Assembly (NCBI GenBank): GCA_049322755.1
Contig: JBMOQX010000017.1
Span: 74,408-138,407 of the forward strand
Reading direction: 5' to 3'
From: DATIUV01 sp049322755
GTDB lineage: Bacteria > Pseudomonadota > Gammaproteobacteria > Burkholderiales > UBA6910
DNA length: 64,000 nt
Shown here: in pieces, positions 33,689-41,590 of the stretch
Position numbering within the stretch: the first letter of the stretch is position 1
How the letters are laid out: every line of letters starts with the position of its first letter
The notes under the pieces: model-generated
Databases searched by the model: none
What the model was told of the DNA's origin: nothing
What the model saw: the letters and a program-made list of their open reading frames with translations, nothing else
Translations under genes and position numbers: made by a program

Positions 33689-34606
33689 TTAACGCTTGGC
33701 TTTCAGGAAGCGAGTCGGGTTGACGGCAACTCCGCCGTTGCGCACCTCGAAGTGCAGATGCGGTCCGGTGGACCGCCCGGTGCTACCAACTGCGCCGATC
33801 TTCTGTCCACGGAGAACGATGTCTCCGAGGTTAACCAGACGTTTCGACGCGTGGGCGTATCGCGTCACCAGATTGTTGCCGTGATCAATCTCGACCATAT
33901 TACCATACTCGGGGTGGTACTCCGACGCCACGACGACACCGCCGGCCGCGGCCAGGATCGGCGTGCCGACCGGCGCCACGAAGTCCACCCCTTCGTGCAG
34001 CGCCCGCCGACCGTTGAACGGGTCGATGCGCCAGCCGAAATTGGACGAGAACCAGCCGCCGTCGATCGGGCTCATGGACGGCAGCAGCTTCTGGGACAGC
34101 TGATTCTGCATCAGGATCGAATCGAGAACGTCCAGCTGGTCGGAGCGCAGCGCCAGCAAGCCGGACAGCTCGTCGAGTTGCCGGGTCAACAGGCTGACGG
34201 TCAAATCCTGCTGGGGCACATGATGCAACGCACCACCGCGGCCGGGAATCTGGTCAAACGCGAATTCGTGCGGCTTGATCCCCGACAGCCGCGCCAGCCG
34301 CTCGCCAAGGCTGTCGAGACGTAGCAGCTGGGCCTGCATCTGGCCCATGCGAACCGCGAGGGCCTGAACGGTCTCCCGCATGGCGTTATTATGGTCACCG
34401 GCGGATTCCACGGTGTCCGCCAACGCCAGCACCCCGCTCCCGGCCGCCGAAGGCCCGGCACGACCCGAGACGAAGGAGTAAGTCAGAAAGGTCGCCGCTG
34501 CTGCGACCAGAAGTAGCAAAATACCGGCAAGAGTGACGATTTGCGCCCGGGTGAGCGTGATCGTCCTGGTCGCCGCCAGTCTGCCTGATACGACGATTAT
34601 GTTCAT
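33689..34606 (-). CDS. M23-family membrane-anchored metallopeptidase
   Basis: 305 residues. A single N-terminal membrane segment ('IVTLAGILLLLVAAAATFLTYSFV') is followed by a helical, probably coiled-coil region (residues 60-165), and then an M23 (LytM) domain: 'FGWRIDPFNGRRALHEGVDFVAPVGTPILAAAGGVV' and 'STGPHLHFEVRNGG' with zinc ligands His and Asp in 'HEGVD' and His in 'HLHF'. It should cut peptidoglycan peptide bridges or act as an amidase activator. Start ATG 34606 is likely although the GGAGG is only 1 nt away; a TTG at 34666 is in frame. Confidence 0.88.
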   Translation of the reverse strand: MNIIVVSGRLAATRTITLTRAQIVTLAGILLLLVAAAATFLTYSFVSGRAGPSAAGSGVLALADTVESAGDHNNAMRETVQALAVRMGQMQAQLLRLDSLGERLARLSGIKPHEFAFDQIPGRGGALHHVPQQDLTVSLLTRQLDELSGLLALRSDQLDVLDSILMQNQLSQKLLPSMSPIDGGWFSSNFGWRIDPFNGRRALHEGVDFVAPVGTPILAAAGGVVVASEYHPEYGNMVEIDHGNNLVTRYAHASKRLVNLGDIVLRGQKIGAVGSTGRSTGPHLHFEVRNGGVAVNPTRFLKAKR

Positions 34607-34630
34607 GCCTCCACCGCTTTTTCTTTTGCC

Positions 34631-35107
34631 GTGACCGGACGCCGAGTTGACTTTTATTTCAAGCAACTAGACGGTGCCACCGGGATCGTCGCCGAGGTCC
34701 GCCGCCTGGCGGCCGTGGACCAGTTGTGCCGCGACGCGCTCCCCCCATCGCTGCGCCCTTTTTTTAACGTGGGCGCATACCGTAACGGGCGAATCAAGAT
34801 TTATGCCACCACCGGGGCGGCTGCAGCCAAGCTGCGTCAGATCTCCCCTCGCATCTCAGCCGCGCTGCGCGAAAGAGGCCTTGAGGTTACTGGAATCGAT
34901 TTGCAAGTTCAAGCCGGGCCTGGGAAAAGCCCTACCCCGCCGGGTCCCAGGCGCGTGCTTTCCAAGGAGGCGATCAACGACCTGGAATCGCTCCGGGCCG
35001 CGTTGGGACCCTCCCCGCTCAGGGACGCCATTGAGCGCCTGCTGCGGCGCGCGGTAAAGGCCGGAGACGATCATTTCTCGCCGGAATCGCACCAAGATGA
35101 TGCATAG
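34631..35107 (+). CDS. dciA: DciA-like protein (DUF721)
   Basis: 158 residues. DciA loads the replicative helicase in bacteria lacking DnaC. The N-terminal KH-like region carries 'LAAVDQLCRDALPPSLRPFFNVGAYRNGRIKIYATTGAAAAKLRQISPRI', the DUF721 hallmark. The C-terminal 40 residues are charged and probably flexible. GTG start. It is the only plus-strand gene between DUF815 and rnpB, lying between the M23 gene and lpxC as in other betaproteobacteria. Confidence 0.8.
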   Translation: MTGRRVDFYFKQLDGATGIVAEVRRLAAVDQLCRDALPPSLRPFFNVGAYRNGRIKIYATTGAAAAKLRQISPRISAALRERGLEVTGIDLQVQAGPGKSPTPPGPRRVLSKEAINDLESLRAALGPSPLRDAIERLLRRAVKAGDDHFSPESHQDDA

Positions 35108-35113
35108 CGCCCC

Positions 35114-35299
35114 TCAAACGACAAGGATCAGGCGCTCGAGCAAATACAGGGCAGCGAACACGACGCCCACGACAATCCCGAACCGGACGATCCGGCCGGC
35201 GTAACGCAAATAACGGCGATCGCGGGTAAAAACATAGAGACCGAGGCAGACCGCAATCGCCACCAGGGCGAGCAATCCGATCAGGCGGATGATGATCAC
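35114..35299 (-). CDS. Small hypothetical membrane protein
   Basis: 61 residues with two hydrophobic segments ('IIIRLIGLLALVAIAVCLGLYVF' and 'GIVVGVVFAALYLLERLILVV') joined by a basic loop 'TRDRRYLRYAGRIVR'. That predicts two membrane helices with the loop in the cytoplasm. Convergent with dciA (6 bp) and 37 bp after lpxC, so probably on the lpxC transcript. I do not recognise a function; similar small proteins occur here in related genomes, by memory. Confidence 0.6.
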   Translation of the reverse strand: MIIIRLIGLLALVAIAVCLGLYVFTRDRRYLRYAGRIVRFGIVVGVVFAALYLLERLILVV

Positions 35300-35336
35300 G
35301 AGGCAAGCCGCGTGCGCCCGAACCGCGCGCGGCGGC

Positions 35337-36248
35337 TCAGGCGCTCTGGAGCTGGAACTGGAGGAACGCCGGGGCCTGCTCGGCGTCCTCGAAAGTCGCG
35401 TACTCCCAGGCTGACGAATCCGCCAGCAACGCGCGCAGCAACGCGTTGTTCAACGCGTGCCCCGACTTGTGGGCGTAGAAGGCGCCGATGATGGGGTGTC
35501 CCAGCAGATAGAGGTCCCCGATCGCATCCAGCACCTTGTGCTTGACGAACTCGTCCTCATACCGCAAACCGTCGCTGTTCAACACGCGGAATTCGTCCAT
35601 CACGATGGCGTTCTCCAGGCTCCCGCCGAGGGCGAGACCCTGGGCCCGAAGACTTTCCACATCCTGCATGAAGCCGAAGGTCCGGGCGCGGCTGATCTCC
35701 TTGACGAAGGACGTGGTGCCAAAATCGATCACCGCGCGCTGGTTGCTCTTCTCGAAGATCGGGTGGTCGAACGCGATACCGAAATCAATCCGAAAGCCCG
35801 CGTAAGGCTCGAAGCGCACCCACTTGTCGCCCTGCTTCACCTCCACCAGCTTGCGCACCCGAATGAACCGCTTGGCCGCCGCCTGATCTTCGAGCCCGGC
35901 AGACTGAATCAGGAAAACGAACGGCGACGCGGAGCCGTCCATGATCGGCACTTCCCCGGCCGTGAGATCGACGTAGGCGTTGTCCACCCCCAGGCCGGCA
36001 AAAGCCGACATCAGGTGCTCCACCGTGGACACCCGCACACCGTCCTTCTCGAGGCATGAGGACAGCCGCGTGTCGCCGACGCTGAACGCATCCGCCTTGA
36101 TCTCGACCGGGGTGGGCAGATCGATGCGGCGGAACACGATGCCCGTGTTCGGGGCTGCGGGCCGCAGCGACATGTACACTTTCTCGCCGGTGTGCAGGCC
36201 GACGCCGGTGGCGCGGATTACATTTTTTAACGTTCGCTGTTTCACCAT
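35337..36248 (-). CDS. lpxC: UDP-3-O-acyl-N-acetylglucosamine deacetylase
   Basis: 303 residues. First committed, zinc-dependent step of lipid A synthesis. 'MVKQRTLKNVIRATGVGLHTGEKV' is the classical start (ATG 36248; a longer open frame upstream is ignored). Zinc ligands sit in 'STVEHLMSA' and 'KHKVLDAIGDLYLLG', with the catalytic His in 'YKSGHALNNALL'-like 'AHKSGHALNNALL'. It follows ftsZ after 85 bp with its own promoter. Confidence 0.96.
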   Translation of the reverse strand: MVKQRTLKNVIRATGVGLHTGEKVYMSLRPAAPNTGIVFRRIDLPTPVEIKADAFSVGDTRLSSCLEKDGVRVSTVEHLMSAFAGLGVDNAYVDLTAGEVPIMDGSASPFVFLIQSAGLEDQAAAKRFIRVRKLVEVKQGDKWVRFEPYAGFRIDFGIAFDHPIFEKSNQRAVIDFGTTSFVKEISRARTFGFMQDVESLRAQGLALGGSLENAIVMDEFRVLNSDGLRYEDEFVKHKVLDAIGDLYLLGHPIIGAFYAHKSGHALNNALLRALLADSSAWEYATFEDAEQAPAFLQFQLQSA

Positions 36249-36290
36249 GCTCACTGCCGCAAAAGACCGGTTTCGCCTTGTAAACATTAA

Positions 36291-36319
36291 AATTTAACAC
36301 ATTTGTTGCAGTGCTCCAA
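36291..36319 (-). promoter_or_regulatory. Predicted promoter of lpxC
   Basis: Minus-strand TTGGAG (36319-36314), 17-bp spacer, TAAATT (36296-36291), in an AT-rich island of the ftsZ-lpxC gap, about 43 bp before the ATG. Confidence 0.5.
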
Positions 36320-36333
36320 GGGCCTCGACCGGC

Positions 36334-37485
36334 TTAATCCGCCTGTTTGCGCAGAAAGGCTGGAATATCGAGCGTGTCGATCCCTGACTGCCTCATCGCC
36401 TCCACCGTGTTTTCGCGCCGGCGTCCAGTGCGCATCACCGTCGGCACTTCGTATTCGCCGGAGTAGGGTTCCAGCGGCGAGGAGTCGGTACCGGTCTTCA
36501 CCACCGCCAGCGGCTTCGGCTGCGCCTTGGCGGCCATGCCGAGGCCCGTCGCCACGATGGTGACCCGCAGATTGTCTTCCATCGCGTCGTCGATCACCGT
36601 GCCCACGATCACGGTGGCGTCCTCGGCGGTGAAATCGCGGATGGTGTTCATGACGTCGTGCACCTCGCGCATCTTCAGGCTCATGCTGGCGGTGATGTTC
36701 ACCAGCACGCCGCGGGCACCGGACAGGTTGACGTCTTCCAGCAGCGGGCTCGCCACCGCCTGCTCGGCCGCGAGGCGCGCGCGATCGACCCCGCCTGCGA
36801 ACGCCGAGCCCATCATGGCCATGCCCATCTCCGACATGACGGTGCGCACGTCGGCGAAGTCCACGTTGACCAGGCCCGGGCAGTTGATCACTTCGGCGAT
36901 GCCGGCCACCGCGCCGTGGAGCACGCCGTTGGCCGCCTTGAACGCGTCCAGCATGCTCACCTCCTCGCCCAGCACCGCCATCAGCTTGTCGTTGGGGATC
37001 ACGATCAGCGAATCCACATACTGCGACAGCGCCTCGATCCCGGCGTGGGCGATCTTGAGGCGCTTGCCCTCGAAGGCGAACGGCTTGGTCACCACCGCCA
37101 CGGTGAGGATGCCCAGTTCCTTGGCCACTTCCGCCACCACGGGGGCCGCGCCGGTGCCGGTACCACCGCCCATGCCGGCGGTGATGAACAGCATGTCGGC
37201 GCCCTCGATCAGCTCGGCGATGCGCTCCCGGTCCTCCAGAGCCGATTCCCGGCCGACGTCGGGATTGGCGCCGGCGCCCAGCCCCTTGGTGATGGTGGCG
37301 CCGAGCTGCAGCAGGGTCCGCGACTGGTTGCGCTTGAGCGCCTGGGCGTCGGTATTGGCGCAGATGAACTCCACGCCCTGCACGCCCTGCAGGATCATGT
37401 GGTCGACCGCGTTGCCGCCGCAGCCGCCGACGCCGATGACCTTGATGACTGCTTCCTGCGTCTGGGTATCCATCACTTCAAACAT
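36334..37485 (-). CDS. ftsZ: Cell division protein FtsZ
   Basis: 383 residues. Tubulin-like GTPase of the Z-ring. The tubulin signature 'GGGTGTGAAPV' is present, as are 'VIGVGGCGGNAVDHMI' at the N-terminus and 'NVDFADVRTVMSEMG'. The conserved C-terminal peptide 'LDIPAFLRKQAD' binds FtsA and ZipA. Strong Shine-Dalgarno (GGAAGGAG) 7 bp before ATG 37485. Last gene of the dcw cluster, 75 bp after ftsA. Confidence 0.98.
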   Translation of the reverse strand: MFEVMDTQTQEAVIKVIGVGGCGGNAVDHMILQGVQGVEFICANTDAQALKRNQSRTLLQLGATITKGLGAGANPDVGRESALEDRERIAELIEGADMLFITAGMGGGTGTGAAPVVAEVAKELGILTVAVVTKPFAFEGKRLKIAHAGIEALSQYVDSLIVIPNDKLMAVLGEEVSMLDAFKAANGVLHGAVAGIAEVINCPGLVNVDFADVRTVMSEMGMAMMGSAFAGGVDRARLAAEQAVASPLLEDVNLSGARGVLVNITASMSLKMREVHDVMNTIRDFTAEDATVIVGTVIDDAMEDNLRVTIVATGLGMAAKAQPKPLAVVKTGTDSSPLEPYSGEYEVPTVMRTGRRRENTVEAMRQSGIDTLDIPAFLRKQAD

Positions 37486-37560
37486 GTCGATCTCCTTCCT
37501 AAGTCGTTGAACCGAAAAACCCGTTGCCCGTACCCACGGTCACGCCGCCCGGCGGCGCGA

Positions 37561-38859
37561 TCAGAAGTTGCCCTGGAACCATGCCCTCATCCGCTCGAAA
37601 ATCTGCTTCACCGTTCCACCCTGGAGCCGCGACAGCTGGCGCTGCTGCTGCTGCATGCCGGTGAGCAGCAGGCCGACCCCGGTGGCGTAGCGCGGATTGC
37701 GCATCACCTCGGCCAGCGCTCCGCGATAGGTCGGCACGCCGACCCGCACCGGCATGTGGAACACCTCCTCGCCCAGTTCCACCATGCCTCTCATGGCGCT
37801 GCTGCCGCCGGTGATGACGATTCCCGACGAGAGCAGGTCCTCGAAGCCGCTGCGGCGCAACTCGGCCTGCACCAGCGTGTAGAGCTCCTCCACGCGCGGC
37901 TCGATCACCTCCGCCAGCGTCTGGCGCGAGAGCTGGCGCGGGCCGCGCTCGCCGATGCCCGGCACCTCCACCATCTCGTTGGGATCGGCCAGCTGGCGCA
38001 GCGCGCAGCCGTAACGCACCTTGATGTCCTCGGCTTCCTTGGTCGGCGTGCGCAGCGCCATGGCGATGTCGTTGGTGACCTGGTCGCCGGCGATGGGGAT
38101 CACCGCGGTGTGGCGGATCGCCCCCTGGGTGAACACGGTGATGTCGGTGGTACCGCCGCCGATGTCCGCAAGGCACACGCCCAGCTCGCGCTCATCCTCG
38201 GACAGCACCGCCATGGCCGAGGCCAGCGGCTGCAGCACCAGGTCGCGCACCTCCAGTCCGCAGCGGCGCACGCACTTGACGATGTTCTGCGCCGCCGACA
38301 CCGCGCCGGTGACGATGTGCACCCGGACCTCGAGCCGCATGCCGCTCATGCCGAGCGGCTCGCGCACGTCCTCCTGGCCGTCGATCACGAACTCCTGGTT
38401 GAGGATGTGCAGGATCTGCTGGTCGGTGGGAATCGACACCGCCTTGGCGGTCTCGATGACGCGGTCGACGTCGGCCTGGGTGACCTCCTTGTCCTTGATC
38501 GCCACCATGCCGTGGGAGTTGAAGCTCTTGATGTGGCCGCCGGCGATGCCGGTGTAGACCTCCCTGATCTTGCAGTCGGCCATCAGCTCGGCCTCTTCCA
38601 GCGCGCGCTGGATGGCGTTGACCGTGGACTCGATGTTGACCACCACGCCCTTCTTCAGGCCCTTGGACGGATGGCTGCCCATACCGATGATCTGGTAGGT
38701 GTCGTCCGGCAGCACCTCGGCGACGATGGCGACGATCTTCGAGGTGCCGATGTCCAGCCCCACGATCAGGTTCTTGCTTTCCTTGGGCTTGAGCCGTCGG
38801 CTCCAGGAACGGTCAGCGTCGGCTTCGGGTTGCAGGTTGTCTTGCGGCATGCGGTCCAT
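37561..38859 (-). CDS. ftsA: Cell division protein FtsA
   Basis: 432 residues. Actin-like membrane tether of FtsZ. 'LIVGLDIGTSKIVAIVAEV' (phosphate 1), 'ADIGGGTTDITVFTQG' (phosphate 2) and 'SGIVITGGSSAMRGMVEL' (adenosine) motifs are visible. The C-terminal 'IFERMRAWFQGNF' is the amphipathic membrane-targeting helix. The ATG at 38859 has GGGAG 8 bp upstream. An N-terminal extension of about 25 charged residues precedes the domain. Confidence 0.97.
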   Translation of the reverse strand: MDRMPQDNLQPEADADRSWSRRLKPKESKNLIVGLDIGTSKIVAIVAEVLPDDTYQIIGMGSHPSKGLKKGVVVNIESTVNAIQRALEEAELMADCKIREVYTGIAGGHIKSFNSHGMVAIKDKEVTQADVDRVIETAKAVSIPTDQQILHILNQEFVIDGQEDVREPLGMSGMRLEVRVHIVTGAVSAAQNIVKCVRRCGLEVRDLVLQPLASAMAVLSEDERELGVCLADIGGGTTDITVFTQGAIRHTAVIPIAGDQVTNDIAMALRTPTKEAEDIKVRYGCALRQLADPNEMVEVPGIGERGPRQLSRQTLAEVIEPRVEELYTLVQAELRRSGFEDLLSSGIVITGGSSAMRGMVELGEEVFHMPVRVGVPTYRGALAEVMRNPRYATGVGLLLTGMQQQQRQLSRLQGGTVKQIFERMRAWFQGNF

Positions 38860-38873
38860 GAGGTTCTCCCGGA

Positions 38874-39608
38874 TCAGCCTTGCGTGCCCCGATCTTTCGG
38901 GGCGTCGCGAAATTCCTTGGGCACCCGAACGGCAAAGCCGTGCGGGTAGCGAAGATCGACGTACTCGACTGCAAAGCTCAGCCGGCTGAGCCCTTCACGG
39001 TAAGCGGCGACGTAGCGTCCGATGCGCTCGTCGAGCTGCTCGCGCCCGAGCTCCAGGCGGGTGCCCCCGCCTAGGGTGAGGCGCCACGCGCCGCGCTCGG
39101 ACAACGCCAGCGCGGCCGGCTCGAGATCGACGCGCGCGAGCGCCGCGCGCGCGGCGACGTAGCGCTGCGCCACCTCGCGCGCCGTACCCTCGGGCCCCGA
39201 CAACGCCGGCAGATCGCCGTCGTAGGCGGCGTCGAAAACCTCGCCGTACACGTTGACCAGCGCACGCTCGTTCCAGCGCGCCAGGACGCGGTGCTCCTCG
39301 AGATCCACGTTCAGCCGCGCCGGCCAGCGGCGCGTGATGCGCACCGTCCGAACCCACGGAAGCTTCTCGAAGCCGCTGCGCAGCCGGGCCAGATCGACGG
39401 TGAAGAAGGTGCCGGACAGGTCGCGCGCCACCACTGCGTGCACCTGCTCGGCGGTGGTGCGCTCCATGCCACCCACCACCTCCACCCGCTCGAGCGAGAA
39501 CGCCGGCTGCCGCGCGCCCCAAAGCGCCGCCGCCAGCAGCAGCGCGGCCAGCGCGCCCGCGTAGAGCAGGTTGGCGATCGCGTTCAAGGCACGCGCGCTA
39601 TCCCACAT
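38874..39608 (-). CDS. ftsQ: Cell division protein FtsQ
   Basis: 244 residues. Bitopic divisome protein with one membrane segment ('IANLLYAGALAALLLAAALWGA'), then the POTRA domain ('FSLERVEVVGGMERTTAEQVHAVVARDLSGTFFTVDLARLRSGFEKLPWVRTVRITRRWPARL') and the beta domain. It bridges FtsBL to the rest of the divisome. Its start overlaps the end of ddl by 11 bp. Confidence 0.95.
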   Translation of the reverse strand: MWDSARALNAIANLLYAGALAALLLAAALWGARQPAFSLERVEVVGGMERTTAEQVHAVVARDLSGTFFTVDLARLRSGFEKLPWVRTVRITRRWPARLNVDLEEHRVLARWNERALVNVYGEVFDAAYDGDLPALSGPEGTAREVAQRYVAARAALARVDLEPAALALSERGAWRLTLGGGTRLELGREQLDERIGRYVAAYREGLSRLSFAVEYVDLRYPHGFAVRVPKEFRDAPKDRGTQG

Positions 39609-40515
39609 GGGCCAGCTCCAGGATGCGCAGCACCAGCTGCTCGAAATCCATGCCGGCGGCCTTGGCCGCCATGGGCACCAGGCTGTGGCCGGTCATGCCC
39701 GGCGAGGTGTTCATCTCCAGCAGCGACACCGTGCCGTCGGTGCGGCGGATCAGGTCGGCGCGCCCCCAGCCCTCGCACGCCAGCGCCCCCGCCGAGCGCA
39801 TCACCAGCGCCTGGATCGCCCGTTCCTCGTCCACCGGCAGGCCGCAGGGGCAGAAATACTTGGTCTCGTCGCTGAAGTACTTGTGGTGGTAGTCGTAGTT
39901 GCCTTGCGGCGCCTCGATGCGGATCAATGGCAGCGCCTGGCCGCCGACGAAGCCGCCGGTGTACTCCCGGCCGGCGACGAATTCCTCCGCCAGCACCAGC
40001 GCGTCGTGGCGCACGGCCGTCGCGAACGCGTTCGGAAGATCGTCGACGCACCCCACCTTGGTGAGCCCCAGCGTCGAGCCCTCGCGCGAGGGCTTCACGA
40101 TCAGCGGCAGCCCCAGGGACTTTGCGATACCCGCCCAGTCGCTTTGCGTCGTCAGCACCTCCCAGCGCGGCGTCGGCAGGCCGCACGCCGACCACACGTA
40201 TTTGGTGCGCACCTTGTCCATCGCCAGCGCGGAGGCCATCACGCCGCTGCCGGTGTAGGGAATGCCCATCAGCTCCAGCGCGCCCTGCACCGTGCCGTCC
40301 TCGCCATAGCGGCCGTGCAGCGCGATGAACACGCGCTCGAAGCCCTCCTGCTGGAGCGCGAACACGCTGCGCTCGGCCGGATCGAAACCATGGGCGTCGA
40401 CGCCGGCCCGCCGGAGCGCCTGCAGCACGTTGGCGCCGGACATCAGCGAAACCTCCCGCTCGGCGGATCGACCGCCCAGCAGCACCGCAACCTTGCCGAA
40501 ATCGCGCGGGCTCAC
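39598..40515 (-). CDS. ddl: D-alanine--D-alanine ligase
   Basis: 305 residues. ATP-grasp enzyme making the D-Ala-D-Ala dipeptide. 'VAVLLGGRSAEREVSLMSG', 'ALHGRYGEDGTVQGALELMGIPYTGSGV', 'LIVKPSREGSTLGLTKV' and 'VSLLEMNTSPGMTGHSLVP' are classical. The GTG at 40515 gives 'VSPRDFGKVAVLLGG'. A near-identical copy of the first 44 bp lies 134 bp upstream as part of a short open frame, so two possible ddl starts exist in sequence but only this one is in frame with the enzyme. Confidence 0.96.
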   Translation of the reverse strand: MSPRDFGKVAVLLGGRSAEREVSLMSGANVLQALRRAGVDAHGFDPAERSVFALQQEGFERVFIALHGRYGEDGTVQGALELMGIPYTGSGVMASALAMDKVRTKYVWSACGLPTPRWEVLTTQSDWAGIAKSLGLPLIVKPSREGSTLGLTKVGCVDDLPNAFATAVRHDALVLAEEFVAGREYTGGFVGGQALPLIRIEAPQGNYDYHHKYFSDETKYFCPCGLPVDEERAIQALVMRSAGALACEGWGRADLIRRTDGTVSLLEMNTSPGMTGHSLVPMAAKAAGMDFEQLVLRILELAHVG

Positions 40516-40649
40516 AGCATCCTCGCATCCACGTGCGACGCCCCGGGTTCCGGCGGTCGGGCGGCGCTGCCCGCCCCCGCTGCGCGCGCCGAGTCCGCGC
40601 CGACCCCGCCCAGCAGCACCGCAACCTTGCCGAAGTCGCGCGGGCTCAC
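40512..40649 (-). pseudogene. Duplicated 5' end of ddl forming a 45-codon open frame
   Basis: The first 44 bp (GTG start through codons for VSPRDFGKVAVLLGG) repeat the ddl start with one silent difference (GAC versus GAT). The frame then runs into unrelated Gly/Ala/Pro-rich sequence and ends in a TGA that overlaps the true ddl GTG. Its own GTG overlaps the murB stop. It therefore looks like a partial tandem duplication that kept translational coupling. I infer no function for the peptide. Confidence 0.7.
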
Positions 40650-41578
40650 GATGCTTTCTCCCCAACCACCAGCACCTCGCGCTGCAGCCGAACGCCGGTC
40701 TCGCGCTCGACGGCCTGCTCGACGTGATCGATCACCGCCTCGATGTCGGCGGCGCTGGCGCCGCCGGCATTGACGATGAAGTTGGCGTGCTTGGGCGACA
40801 CCATCGCGCCGCCGACGCGGTAGCCCTTGAGCCCGCAGCTCTCGATCAGCCGCGCCGCGTGGTCGCCGGGCGGATTGCGGAATACCGAGCCGGCGTTGGG
40901 CTGGTTGAGCGGCTGCGTCGAGATGCGCCGCGACAGCAGCCGCTTGATGGTGCGGCGCGCCTGCTCGCCGTCACCGGTGCGGAAGCGGAACCAGCCGCCG
41001 ACGAACCATTCGTCGGCCACCGCCCTGAGGCGCACGTGACGGTAGCCCACCTCGAACTCCGAAGGCAGCCGGCGCACCACCTCGCCGGCGCGGGTAACGC
41101 AATTGACCGCCTCCACCACGTCCCAGGTCTCGGAACCGTAGCAGCCGGCGTTCATCGCCAGCGCGCCGCCGACGGTGCCAGGGACCCCGGCGAGGAACTC
41201 GGCGCCCAGCAGGTCGTGCATGGCCGCGAAACGCGCCACCTTGGGGCTCGCGACGCCGGCTTCGGCGTAGACCGTGCCGTGGTTCGCATCCCGCGCCTCG
41301 AGGCGCAGGTCGTTCAATACGCGATGCATCAGGATCACCGTGCCGCGCACGCCGCCGTCGCGCACCAACAGGTTGCTGCCCAGACCCACCATCAGCACCG
41401 GCTCGTCCGCCGGCAGCGCCCGCAGCAGCGCCTGCAGGTCGGCGAGATCCGCCGGCACGTAGGCCCGCTCTGCCGGGCCGCCGGCCTTCCAGCTGACGTG
41501 GCGCCGCATGGGCTCGCCCGGCCGCAGCTCGCCGCGCAAGCCGGTCTGGGTCAGGAATTCAAGCTCCGCCATATCCAT
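40646..41578 (-). CDS. murB: UDP-N-acetylenolpyruvoylglucosamine reductase
   Basis: 310 residues. FAD/NADPH enzyme forming UDP-MurNAc. 'RRHVSWKAGGPAERAYVPADLADL' opens the FAD domain, 'MVGLGSNLLVRDGGVRGTV' is the FAD loop, and 'GTVGGALAMNAGCYGSETWDVV' and 'NPPGDHAARLIESCGLKGYRVGGA' are conserved substrate and catalytic regions. The C-terminal 'HANFIVNAGGASAADIEAVI' is standard. A second in-frame ATG lies at 41572. Confidence 0.96.
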   Translation of the reverse strand: MDMAELEFLTQTGLRGELRPGEPMRRHVSWKAGGPAERAYVPADLADLQALLRALPADEPVLMVGLGSNLLVRDGGVRGTVILMHRVLNDLRLEARDANHGTVYAEAGVASPKVARFAAMHDLLGAEFLAGVPGTVGGALAMNAGCYGSETWDVVEAVNCVTRAGEVVRRLPSEFEVGYRHVRLRAVADEWFVGGWFRFRTGDGEQARRTIKRLLSRRISTQPLNQPNAGSVFRNPPGDHAARLIESCGLKGYRVGGAMVSPKHANFIVNAGGASAADIEAVIDHVEQAVERETGVRLQREVLVVGEKAS

Positions 41579-41590
41579 TCCGCTGACCCG

